NCBI GenBank assembly: GCA_029202985.1
Contig: CP119316.1
Location: 744,001 to 808,000, forward strand
Reading direction: 5' to 3'
Length of the DNA: 64,000 bases
From: Candidatus Andeanibacterium colombiense
GTDB lineage: Bacteria; Pseudomonadota; Alphaproteobacteria; Sphingomonadales; Sphingomonadaceae
Shown one piece after another: positions 42,744 through 50,100 of the stretch; position 1 is the stretch's first letter, and each line of letters begins with the position of its first letter. The translations under genes and the position numbers were made by a program. The notes below the pieces were generated by a model. That model saw only the letters and a list, made by a program, of their open reading frames with translations. It did not search any database and was not told where the DNA came from.

Positions 42744-43214
42744 TTACCAGCGGTAGTGCGAGAACGCGCGGTTGGCGTCGGCCATGCGGTGGGTGTCTTC
42801 CCGCTTCTTGACCGCGTTGCCGCGGTTGTTCGCCGCATCCATCAGCTCGCCCGAAAGACGCGCCGCCATGGTGGTCTCCGCACGCCCGCGGGCGGCGTTG
42901 ATCAGCCAGCGGATCGCGAGGGCCTGCGCACGCTCGGGGCGAACCTCGACCGGGACCTGGTAGGTCGCGCCGCCGACACGCCGCGAGCGGACTTCGATGC
43001 CCGGCTTCACATTGTTCAGCGCATCGTGGAACACCTGGATCGGGTCCGACTTGGCCTTGGTCTCCACCACCTGAAGCGCGCCATAGACGATCTTCTCGGC
43101 AATGCTCTTCTTCCCGTCGAGCATGAGGTTGTTCATGAACTTCGACAGCACCTGATCCTTGTAGACGGGATCGGGCAGGATTTCCCGCTTCTCGGGACGA
43201 CGACGACGTGACAT
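42744..43214 (-). CDS. rpsG: 30S ribosomal protein S7
   Basis: This 156-aa protein starts MSRRRRPEKREILPDPVYKD and has SKFMNNLMLDGKKSIAEKIV and QVPVEVRPERAQALAIRWLI. The ATG at 43212-43214 fits the family. The frame stays open upstream through a family A repeat into rpsL, but that part is not coding. S7 nucleates the 30S head. Confidence 0.98.
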   Translation of the reverse strand: MSRRRRPEKREILPDPVYKDQVLSKFMNNLMLDGKKSIAEKIVYGALQVVETKAKSDPIQVFHDALNNVKPGIEVRSRRVGGATYQVPVEVRPERAQALAIRWLINAARGRAETTMAARLSGELMDAANNRGNAVKKREDTHRMADANRAFSHYRW

Positions 43215-43238
43215 GTCGCAAAATTCCTCTTCACTTGG

Positions 43239-43330
43239 CGCTCCTGCGAAAGCGGGAGCCCAGGGGCCGCATGCAGCCCGTAAAATCAACCACCGCCCTT
43301 CTCCGCCCTGGACTCCGGCTTTCGCAGGAG
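43239..43330. repeat. family A-like dyad inside the str operon
   Basis: The hairpin CTCCTGCGAAAGCGGGAG followed by CCCAGGGGCC (from about 43239) is matched by an inverted partner CTGGACTCCGGCTTTCGCAGGAG ending near 43330, with about 45 nt between. It lies in the rpsL-rpsG intergenic gap, so S7 and everything downstream are transcribed through it. Confidence 0.8.
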
Positions 43331-43354
43331 AACGGGAACGAGCGGAACGCCGGC

Positions 43355-43726
43355 TTATTTCGGGCGCTTGGCGCCGTACTTCGAGCGCGACCGCTTGCGG
43401 TCCTTGACGCCCTGCGTATCGAGCACGCCGCGCAGCACATGGTAGCGCACGCCGGGAAGATCGCGCACACGGCCGCCGCGGATCAGCACCACCGAGTGCT
43501 CCTGGAGGTTGTGACCCTCGCCCGGAATATAGGTGATGACTTCGCGCTGGTTGGTCAGGCGCACCTTGGCAACCTTGCGGAGCGCCGAGTTCGGCTTCTT
43601 CGGGGTCGTGGTATAGACGCGGGTGCAAACGCCGCGCTTCTGCGGGTTCGCTTCCATCGCAGGGACCTTGCTCTTGGCCTTCTGCGGTTCGCGACCCTTG
43701 CGGACCAGCTGGTTGATTGTCGGCAT
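43355..43726 (-). CDS. rpsL: 30S ribosomal protein S12
   Basis: This 123-aa protein has MPTINQLVRKGREP, the decoding-centre motif TTPKKPNSALRKVAKVRLTN and GEGHNLQEHSVVLIRGGRVR. Lys residues in KPNSALRK and PKK are the classical streptomycin-resistance sites and read as wild type. It is the first gene of the supercluster. Confidence 0.99.
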   Translation of the reverse strand: MPTINQLVRKGREPQKAKSKVPAMEANPQKRGVCTRVYTTTPKKPNSALRKVAKVRLTNQREVITYIPGEGHNLQEHSVVLIRGGRVRDLPGVRYHVLRGVLDTQGVKDRKRSRSKYGAKRPK

Positions 43727-43787
43727 TAAATCTCTTCACCTTGTTCGAGGCTTTCCGGAACCGGGCGAAGGAAAAGGATCGGCGACC

Positions 43788-43815
43788 CATCGTCATTCCG
43801 GCGAAGGCCGGAACC
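43788..43815. repeat. single family A hairpin in the rpsL leader
   Basis: CATTCCGGCGAAGGCCGGAAC forms a small hairpin of the family A type about 65 nt upstream of the rpsL start, downstream of the candidate promoter at 43974-44002. It would be in the 5' leader of the str mRNA. Confidence 0.65.
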
Positions 43816-43973
43816 CAGCGCACTCCAAAAGCGCGCGACGAAGTCGCTCGAACCGAAACGCTCCACCAGACCCAAAGGCCGGGTTACTTTGACGGAATGC
43901 CCATAGGGACAAGACCCGCCAATGTTCAGCTCAAGTGCCGGGAACGACCGTCGCCGTCCCCGGACTGCGCGGG

Positions 43974-44002
43974 CCACTAGGGGAAAGGTTAGGTTGGGTC
44001 AA
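43974..44002 (-). promoter_or_regulatory. candidate promoter of the str ribosomal operon
   Basis: On the minus strand TTGACC (43997-44002) and TAGTGG (43974-43979) are separated by 17 nt, about 250 nt upstream of rpsL. The -35 box is the same as in the candidate rpsM promoter; the -10 box is less good. The rest of 43727-44025 holds one hairpin and no gene. Confidence 0.45.
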
Positions 44003-44025
44003 GCGGTCGTGAGGCATGTAACACG

Positions 44026-44220
44026 CTAGTGTGAATTCAGGTCTGCCGTAAAGGCGACAAAGTCGAACCAATCTGCGTCGGCGTCGCTGGCAAACTCGAT
44101 CTCACGAAACAGGGAGTTGTGAAAGCTTTGGACCGGAACCGGCAAAGCGCCCGCACCTATTAATCTGTCAATGAGAGGGCCGTGCCTGGCAGCAACCCGA
44201 CGAAACAGTTTTTCGCTCAT
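44026..44220 (-). CDS. unknown 64-aa protein
   Basis: This small ORF starts MSEKLFRRVAARHGPLIDRL and ends in an acidic, aromatic segment (DADADWFDFVAFTADLNSH). Its start overlaps the stop of a 23-codon ORF (44217-44288) as ATGA. It is AT-richer than the ribosomal genes and lies between rpsL and the ImmA/IrrE gene on the same strand. The sequence looks protein-like, but I know no family. Confidence 0.4.
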   Translation of the reverse strand: MSEKLFRRVAARHGPLIDRLIGAGALPVPVQSFHNSLFREIEFASDADADWFDFVAFTADLNSH

Positions 44221-44288
44221 AGCATGTAGGCAAACCCATATCCATAGGTTCGCGCGATTTCGCGCTCCAGCACCCTTGCATCAACCAT
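44217..44288 (-). CDS. 23-aa leader-like micro-ORF coupled to the 64-aa ORF
   Basis: ATG at 44286-44288 opens MVDARVLEREIARTYGYGFA and two more sense codons plus Leu, then stops at a TGA that overlaps the next ATG (ATGA). It is either a coupled leader peptide or the N-terminal part of a single protein split by a frame change from the 64-aa ORF. No strong ribosome-binding site is seen. Confidence 0.3.
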   Translation of the reverse strand: MVDARVLEREIARTYGYGFAYML

Positions 44289-44351
44289 TACGAAAATAAA
44301 ATTAAGGGAACTACTGATATCCCAAATTATGAATTTTCTTCTTTTGCCCTA

Positions 44352-45437
44352 CTATGCACCTTGACTCGCGCGGACCAATGAAAGTCCACCACCAATTGTA
44401 GGTGGTTCAGTTAAACCATTAGTAACAACCCCATAGATCAAGGCGCTTACTTCATCATTGGGCAAATCAAGATCTTCAGCAATAACCTGAAACGTTTGCT
44501 TTTCTGCCCAGAGGAGTTTGAGCAATTTCTCCCACACCATCGACCGTTCCCGATCGATGCCTGCCGGTTCCTTCTTGTGATAGCCCTCGCGAGCAATCTG
44601 AATACAAAGATCGCGGTTACGCCACTCCGTCGTGATTCCAACCTTATAGAGACGATAATTCAGCGCTGCGAGGGACACCTTCCAACGCAACTTCATGCGG
44701 ATCAATTGATCGAGCGAATAGGCAGCGTTGAACTGCGCCAAGATATCCGCGCGCGGCATCAAGAACGCAGATGCAAACTGGTTGGCCTGATCTTCGGCCT
44801 CACGTCCCGTGGTGTTTCCGTCTTGATGAAGTACCAAATGCCCAAGCTCATGCGCAGCATCGAAGCGGCTACTCTCCGCACTCTTGAGCGTGTTGAGGAA
44901 GACAAATGGCAGATCGTCACGCCAAAGCGAGAACGCATTCACACGTACCGAGTTTTCCGCGAGGGAAAAAACCCTTACGCCATGCGACTCAAGCAAATGG
45001 ATCATGTTGGAGATTGGCTGCTCCCCAAGCCCCCAATCTGCGCGAAGAGTGCGTGCTGCATCCTCCGGTTCAAGTAAATGCAGGTCCGGTACAGATACTT
45101 CGGGCAGTGAAAAACGCTGCTCAACCCAATCCGAAAGAAGAAAACCCAGCGCACCAGCCGAAAGAGCTGCATCACGAGTTGCTGCACTCATCGAAGTCTG
45201 GCTCCGGAAGCTCACCAAACTGGCGTCAGGAATTTCAACATCGTCACCGAAGAAAAAGCCGATTGGAAAGCCAAGCGCATCAGCGAAGGCAGCAACATCT
45301 TCGTCGCTCGGCACCGTCAGGCCCTTTTCCCAGCGAGACGTAGTGTGCTGGGCCCGCCCGATCAGCTGGGCGAATCCTTTCAAGTTCAGCTGCCGCCTTT
45401 GACGGGCGACGCTGAGACGCGCAGAATTGAAGGGCAT
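44352..45437 (-). CDS. Xre-family regulator fused to ImmA/IrrE metallopeptidase
   Basis: This 361-aa protein has an N-terminal Cro/CI helix-turn-helix (residues about 8-60, with GFAQLIGRAQHTTSRWEKG) and a zinc peptidase domain with HELGH (His196-His200) followed by the usual EAEDQANQFASAFLMPR helix. ImmA/IrrE proteases cleave a partner repressor, or act in stress response and COG2856-type toxin-antitoxin pairs. Here it begins 2 nt after the stop of an unknown 223-aa protein, its likely partner. The gene is clearly AT-richer than its surroundings, which suggests horizontal acquisition. Confidence 0.85.
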   Translation of the reverse strand: MPFNSARLSVARQRRQLNLKGFAQLIGRAQHTTSRWEKGLTVPSDEDVAAFADALGFPIGFFFGDDVEIPDASLVSFRSQTSMSAATRDAALSAGALGFLLSDWVEQRFSLPEVSVPDLHLLEPEDAARTLRADWGLGEQPISNMIHLLESHGVRVFSLAENSVRVNAFSLWRDDLPFVFLNTLKSAESSRFDAAHELGHLVLHQDGNTTGREAEDQANQFASAFLMPRADILAQFNAAYSLDQLIRMKLRWKVSLAALNYRLYKVGITTEWRNRDLCIQIAREGYHKKEPAGIDRERSMVWEKLLKLLWAEKQTFQVIAEDLDLPNDEVSALIYGVVTNGLTEPPTIGGGLSLVRASQGA

Positions 45438-45439
45438 GA

Positions 45440-46111
45440 TTACTTCCGAGCGACGGGAATATTGAACTCGACAACGTCGCCATCGGGTTTCTTAGTTCTG
45501 ATTGGATCAATCCCCGCGCCGCCTTCGCCAAGGACAATGATCCTCTTGCTGAAACCGGCGAAAAATCCTCCCTCGATACCGATGGGGCACGAAACCTCGG
45601 CGCGCAATTCTCCGCCATCGGAGAAGACGCACACATACCAAGAAACGGTGCCTTCTTCGGCGTCCATGGTCTTCGGGAAAGCAACCACGTTGGTTTCTTC
45701 CTCCATGAACTCAAAAATGCCCTGATTGAACTGCACGATGCGATCTGTGGCGGCGCCCTTCTTTGACCGATTCTGTGGGTAGCGGTCTTCCTCATCTATT
45801 CCGGTGCCGTCGCTGGTGTTCGAAACGAGCAAGCGAACGCCCAATTTGCGGTTGACCACAGAACTGACCTGCCCCGTCTCGTCGCGCTCCCAATCCGGGA
45901 ACCGCTTGTCGTGGACAGTCACTTCACGCGAGCGTCGGATTCCCATCCGCCAGGCCGACCACCCTGCCGCACCGGGAGGATCATTCTCGGTAGCATCAGC
46001 CTTTGCGCCAGCCATCGCATGGACAATTTCCAATACCTGGTCGCCTGTAAGGCCAATCTTCTCAAGCTCGTTTTCTACTTCTACCGGCTTGGCGACGATG
46101 ATCGTGGGCAA
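45440..46111 (-). CDS. unknown 223-aa partner of the ImmA/IrrE gene
   Basis: I do not recognise this protein. It starts with TTG at 46109-46111, supported by a perfect AGGAGG about 7 nt upstream. It has an early helical part (ELEKIGLTGDQVLEIVHAMA), a basic middle (GIRRSREVTVHDKRFPDWER) and a beta-rich Gly-rich C-terminal half (GTVSWYVCVFSDGGELRAEV, FFAGFSKRIIVLGEGGAG). It is the first gene of a two-gene operon with the Xre-ImmA protein. A target, sensor or toxin role for that protease is possible but unproved. Confidence 0.65.
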   Translation of the reverse strand: MPTIIVAKPVEVENELEKIGLTGDQVLEIVHAMAGAKADATENDPPGAAGWSAWRMGIRRSREVTVHDKRFPDWERDETGQVSSVVNRKLGVRLLVSNTSDGTGIDEEDRYPQNRSKKGAATDRIVQFNQGIFEFMEEETNVVAFPKTMDAEEGTVSWYVCVFSDGGELRAEVSCPIGIEGGFFAGFSKRIIVLGEGGAGIDPIRTKKPDGDVVEFNIPVARK

Positions 46112-46286
46112 AGGTGCCTCCTGTTCATTTTTTCTGCCTCATATGTGCCTAAAAAAATGAACAGGGTCAAGAGCCGGTTTTTGGCGGCAACCACGTCCAA
46201 CGCCCAACCGTCATGTTCTCGCGCACTTTTTTCCGCCACGCGCGTCCACCTACGCGCAGACTCTTTCTGTCCCTCGCGTCTCCGCC

Positions 46287-47126
46287 CTACCACTCCCCCT
46301 TGAGCTTCGGCATCACCCGCTGCCCCAGCACCCTCGCCTCCGCCCCACAATCCCGCGCCGGAGCCGCCCCGCTCACCCGCAGCGCAGCCAACTCGGCCCG
46401 CGCCGCCGCCAAATCCGCCTGATACGCCGGCTTCGTCTGCACCAGCACCATCGTCGCGCTGGCCGACGCCATCCCCGCCTCGACCGCGCTTTCGTTATGC
46501 GCGCCGCAGACGAAGCGGCTGTCGCCATAGGCGCGGCCGCGTTCGAGAATCGCCTGGGCGCGGTCGGGGGCGATGCTGGTCAGCACCAGCGCCCAGGTCC
46601 AGCCCCAGGTCGTATGGCCCGAGGGGTAATCGTAGCTCATCCGCTTGTTCTTCTGGTCGTAGAGTTCGTCCGGCTTCTGGCAGATCGTGCCCTTGTCGAT
46701 CACGAAGGGGCGTTCGCGCTTGTAATGGTTCTTCGCCATGCCCGTCTGCGCCGAGGTGTCGCGTCCGGCGCGCTGGACCACGTTGAGCAGCTGAGGCGCG
46801 TTCTCCGGGGTCAGCTCGACGCCGATCGCGCAGCTGAAATCGCGCATCAGCGCCGGGGCGCTGTAATCGGCGTCATTGGTCGCCAGTTCATAGCGCGGCG
46901 TGCCGATCAGCTTGCGGGTTTCGCGGAAGATCTTGCGGTCGGTGTCATAGCGCGGATCGCCCTTGCGCGGCGCGGGCTGCAGCACATGGGTCACGTCGAA
47001 TTCGCCCGGCGCGAGATAGCCGCCCGGCGCGGACTGGCTCGAGGCCGATTGGGCGAAGCCGGCGCCGGCCAGCAGCGCCGCGGCGGCGAGGACGGATTTG
47101 ATACGGATGGCGGAATATCCCGGCAC
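46287..47126 (-). CDS. class A non-specific acid phosphatase (PAP2 superfamily)
   Basis: This 279-aa periplasmic phosphomonoesterase has a signal peptide ending near GAGFAQSAS, and the three-part PAP2 signature: KNHYKRERP (KX6RP), YPSGHTT (PSGH) and SRFVCGAHNESAVEAG (SRX5H-type). Four or more Cys suggest disulfides. It resembles PhoN/PhoC-type enzymes. The start is GTG at 47124-47126. A C-terminal extension (about 45 residues, ending VMPKLKGEW) follows the catalytic core. Confidence 0.9.
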   Translation of the reverse strand: MPGYSAIRIKSVLAAAALLAGAGFAQSASSQSAPGGYLAPGEFDVTHVLQPAPRKGDPRYDTDRKIFRETRKLIGTPRYELATNDADYSAPALMRDFSCAIGVELTPENAPQLLNVVQRAGRDTSAQTGMAKNHYKRERPFVIDKGTICQKPDELYDQKNKRMSYDYPSGHTTWGWTWALVLTSIAPDRAQAILERGRAYGDSRFVCGAHNESAVEAGMASASATMVLVQTKPAYQADLAAARAELAALRVSGAAPARDCGAEARVLGQRVMPKLKGEW

Positions 47127-47269
47127 GAGCGTGTTCCCCTATTTAGCCGCTATCCCGGCAGGCCCTTCCTGCCCCTTCGCGCAGGCAAAATCCAGCCCGC
47201 CCGGCACACGGAACAAACCGTGAAAAACCATTTTCCTACACGGCCCTTTTCTGCAATCTGCCCTGGGCT

Positions 47270-48202
47270 ATGGAAAATCCTCCCCTTCCCCCGTCCGTCC
47301 GCAACCTTCGGCTGGCTCTGCAAGAACCGCCGAAGACCGCCCTTCTCCAAGCCTCTGCGCCTGCACTCACGGGAGGGTCCGGGGGAGCAGCGCCGGATGA
47401 GGGGCAAGACCCTCCTTCCGCGAGCGGGAGCGGAACTCCGGTTCTCAAACCCCACGTCTCTTCCCCGCAGCGCACCCGCACTTCGCGCGGCAGCTACGAC
47501 CTCCCGCCGCCCGATCCGGACGATCCGCTGCTGGGCTTCGCGCCGGTGCCGCACAGCCATGCGCGCCGCAATTCGATCACCGCCGAGCGCCAGCGAACTT
47601 TCATCGCGGAACTGGCCGCGACCGGGATCGTGGCCGAGGCCGCGCGGCGGATCGGGTGCTCGCTCGAGGCGCTCTACCGCTTGCGGCACAAGGCCGGGGC
47701 GGAGGAGTTCGCGGCGGCGTGGGACCTGGCGGTCGACCGCGGGGTGATGCGGCTGGAGGACGGCGCGCTCGCCCGCGCGATCGAGGGCGAGGAGCGGATG
47801 GTGGTTTCGGCCGGTCAGCTGGTCGGGACCGAGCGACGCCACAACGAGGCGCTGGTGATGTTCTTCCTGCGCAGCCGGCGCGGCAGCCGCTATGCGCGCG
47901 AGGCGCAGCACGGCCCCGGCCATCCGCTCTACGAACGGGTAAAAGCCCATTATGCCGAGGAGCAGTGGCAGATCAGGCGCGATCCGGTGCAGGCCGCGCG
48001 CATCCAGAAGAACATCGAAATCAAGATCCAGAACTGGCGGATCGCGCTCGAGCAGAAATGGATGGCCGAGCGTGAGGCGTGGATCGAGCAGCACGATGGC
48101 GCGATCCCCGAGATCGAGCCCTACGACCGCTGGAACCCGTTCGAGGCGATCGATTTTTCGCGGATGGTGACGGCGGATGGCGAGGATGACGGGAAGGACT
48201 GA
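47270..48202 (+). CDS. helix-turn-helix protein, terminase small-subunit-like
   Basis: This protein of up to 310 aa has a core from about residue 100: SITAERQRTFIAELAATG, then an HTH (IVAEAARRIGCSLEALYRLR), then EFAAAWDLAVDRGVMRLEDG. This order matches the small-subunit-like protein at 18955-19533. The first 80-90 residues are Pro/Ser/Gly-rich and unlike a folded domain, so the real start may be a later codon (for example ATG near 47559). A helical charged C-terminal half follows. It stands alone here, far from the terminase gene. Confidence 0.65.
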   Translation: MENPPLPPSVRNLRLALQEPPKTALLQASAPALTGGSGGAAPDEGQDPPSASGSGTPVLKPHVSSPQRTRTSRGSYDLPPPDPDDPLLGFAPVPHSHARRNSITAERQRTFIAELAATGIVAEAARRIGCSLEALYRLRHKAGAEEFAAAWDLAVDRGVMRLEDGALARAIEGEERMVVSAGQLVGTERRHNEALVMFFLRSRRGSRYAREAQHGPGHPLYERVKAHYAEEQWQIRRDPVQAARIQKNIEIKIQNWRIALEQKWMAEREAWIEQHDGAIPEIEPYDRWNPFEAIDFSRMVTADGEDDGKD

Positions 48203-48285
48203 GCCTGCCGGCGGAGATCACATGAAAAACGGGGCCGAAACAAATAATTGCCTCGCACGTTCATCCCCCCGAAGGAGAACAATCG

Positions 48286-48366
48286 ATGCGTACTGCTATT
48301 CTCTGGGCGATCGGCGTGCCCATTCCGCTGTTGCTGCTGCTGGCCTTCTGCACCGGCCATCTCTGA
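48286..48366 (+). CDS. 26-aa hydrophobic peptide
   Basis: ATG 48286 is preceded by a strong GAAGGAG 8 nt upstream. Translation gives MRTAILWAIGVPIPLLLLLA followed by FCTGHL and a stop, a single membrane helix. The length and make-up resemble very small bacterial membrane proteins. A low-GC stretch precedes it and could hold its promoter. Confidence 0.5.
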   Translation: MRTAILWAIGVPIPLLLLLAFCTGHL

Positions 48367-48398
48367 GCGATCTTGCGAGGGGCCGCCGCCGTGCGGCC

Positions 48399-48575
48399 TC
48401 AACCGGCGCGGCGGTCATCCTCTTCCTCGACCGATCGCCGAGCAGCGTCTTCCGGCTTGCCGCGGTGGAAGCCGTCTACATCCTGATATCCCGCGGGCGC
48501 CCGCAGAAGCAACACGATCATTCCGGCGACCGACAGCAATAGAAACCCGCCAATTCCGGCGACGACCGAATACAT
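48399..48575 (-). CDS. small single-pass membrane protein
   Basis: This 58-aa ORF starts MYSVVAGIGGFLLLSVAGMI and continues into a short Leu run, then a charged tail (GFHRGKPEDAARRSVEEEDD). GGAGG lies about 9 nt upstream of ATG 48573-48575. It is convergent with the 26-aa peptide gene. The function is unknown. The 215-nt gap upstream (48576-48790) shows an AT-rich patch and no gene. Confidence 0.45.
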   Translation of the reverse strand: MYSVVAGIGGFLLLSVAGMIVLLLRAPAGYQDVDGFHRGKPEDAARRSVEEEDDRRAG

Positions 48576-48790
48576 CCAGCGCGACCTCCAAGCAGGACCA
48601 TAGAACAGCGCTCGGATTTTAACAAATGTTAAGAAATAGTTCTTGACGGAGACTCGGGCAAAGTACGGGATTGTTATTCCGGAGACCGAATAGGGCTTGT
48701 TCAGGGCACATTTGTCGCCGCGGGATTCACCGAAGAATCGTTTTGTTACAGGGCCTTTCGCCCATCGGCGCAATCCTGGTGAGCGGCCGC

Positions 48791-49297
48791 CTACTTTCCG
48801 GCGATGCCGAGCAGTTCGATCTTGAACAGCAGCGTCGCGCTGCCCGGGATCGGGCCGCCGCCGCGCAGCCCGTAACCGAGGCTGGCCGGGACCGCGATCT
48901 CGATCGTGTCGCCGATTCCCATTTGCGGCACCGCGATCTGCCACGCCGGAATCAGCTGGCGCAGCGGGAAGGTCGCCGGATCGCCGCCATAGGAGCTGTC
49001 GAATTCCGTCCCATCGATCAGTGTACCGGCATAATGCAGCGTCACCGTGTCGCGCACCGAGGGATGGGCGCCCGAACCGTCGCCCTTGATCCGGCGCCAC
49101 AGCAGCCCGCCTTCGAGCCAGCTCCACCCGTCCTTCGCCTGCCGGCTGGCGAGCGCGGCCTGCTGCCGGTTGAGCCATTTGGCGTCCTGCGGGAGGCCGG
49201 TGCCCAGGGGCTCGGCGTCCTGCGCGAAAGCGGCGGGGGGGACCGCGCCAAGAAGCAGCGCGGGGAGCAGGAGTGCGGGGATCGGAAAGCGGGTCAC
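48791..49297 (-). CDS. FKBP-type peptidyl-prolyl cis-trans isomerase, exported
   Basis: This 168-aa protein starts with GTG at 49295-49297, has a signal peptide (FPIPALLLPALLLGAVPPAA then FAQ) and a C-terminal FKBP domain: DTVTLHYAGTLIDGTEFDSS, IPAWQIAVPQMGIGDTIEIA and PASLGYGLRGGGPIPGSATL. The WQ and GYG/IP motifs line the active site. It should assist folding in the periplasm. It lies 5 nt after the EF-hand gene stop on the same strand, so the two are probably one operon. Confidence 0.88.
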   Translation of the reverse strand: MTRFPIPALLLPALLLGAVPPAAFAQDAEPLGTGLPQDAKWLNRQQAALASRQAKDGWSWLEGGLLWRRIKGDGSGAHPSVRDTVTLHYAGTLIDGTEFDSSYGGDPATFPLRQLIPAWQIAVPQMGIGDTIEIAVPASLGYGLRGGGPIPGSATLLFKIELLGIAGK

Positions 49298-49302
49298 CTT
49301 TT

Positions 49303-49953
49303 TCACTTCCCTTTGCGCAGCTTGTCGATCTCGTCCCAGGTGACGAAGCCGTCGTGGTTGAGGTCGGCCTTGTCGAACCTGCCGTGTTCGTATTCGAGCA
49401 ATTCGGCGAGCGAGGTGCCGGCGTCGTAATCGGTGTTGGCGCTGACGATCATCGTCGCATTGAGCGGTTCGAGCACCGCGGACATGAAGTCGACATCGTC
49501 CTTGCGGCCGTATTCGACCGGCAGGCTTTCGGCGATCATCTCGGTCTGAGGCGTGTCGAGCCGGTCGGACAATGCGACCGCGCCGATCGAGCGCTGCCAC
49601 GCGGCGAATTCGGCCATGCTGAGCGACTGGTTGTGGTCGGTGTCGATCCGGGCGAAGCGTTCGGCGATGATCTTGTTCTTGCGGGCATCGACCTCCGAGT
49701 TGAACTCGGCGAGGGTCACGGTGCCGTCGCGGTTGCTGTCCGCCGCCTTGAACATCCGCTCGACCGTGTCGTCGATCCCCTTGCGCGAAACCGCGCGGGC
49801 CGTGCCGTCCTTGCGCGGCGGGGTGATGCCGGTCTCGGGATTTACGGGTCCGCCGATGCGCGATGCGTCCGCACCGTATTCGATCCCCTGCCCCTGCGCC
49901 GCGGCCGAGCCGGCCAACAGTGCGATCCCGAGATATAGTGCGACTGGCCTCAT
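49303..49953 (-). CDS. exported EF-hand calcium-binding protein
   Basis: This 216-aa protein has a signal peptide ending near GSAAAQG and four EF-hand-like loops: DSNRDGTVTLAEF, DTDHNQSLSMAEF, NTDYDAGTSLAEL and DLNHDGFVTWDEI. The first, second and fourth look able to bind calcium; the third deviates. It precedes the FKBP gene by 5 nt, suggesting an operon for a periplasmic calcium-dependent function that cannot be specified. Confidence 0.87.
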   Translation of the reverse strand: MRPVALYLGIALLAGSAAAQGQGIEYGADASRIGGPVNPETGITPPRKDGTARAVSRKGIDDTVERMFKAADSNRDGTVTLAEFNSEVDARKNKIIAERFARIDTDHNQSLSMAEFAAWQRSIGAVALSDRLDTPQTEMIAESLPVEYGRKDDVDFMSAVLEPLNATMIVSANTDYDAGTSLAELLEYEHGRFDKADLNHDGFVTWDEIDKLRKGK

Positions 49954-50031
49954 GATTTCCGCCCTTTCGATCCGTTTTTCCGCTGCCTGTGACCGCCGTG
50001 GTGAATGCGTTGTGAATGTGGTTATATGGCC

Positions 50032-50100
50032 CTCAAGTAGCGAGGCGTAGGGCTGATAAAGACGCTCTCAAGTAGCGAAGCGTCAGGGCTGATCAGGACG
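50032..50100. repeat. 33-34-bp direct repeat in two copies
   Basis: CTCAAGTAGCGA-type copies lie at 50032-50064 and 50067-50100 with a few differences. The second copy includes the stop codon and last codons of the LysR gene, so the duplication lies across a gene end. It looks like a tandem segmental duplication, not a mobile repeat. Confidence 0.8.

Noticed and set aside
42744..43823. 359-codon frame suggesting an S12-S7 fusion
   Set aside because: The frame passes through the intergenic dyad repeat and is out of frame with rpsL; only the S7 part is real.
48791..49600. 269-codon frame that would extend the FKBP protein upstream
   Set aside because: The extra part is the EF-hand gene read in another frame. 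The GTG at 49297 with its signal peptide is the natural start.
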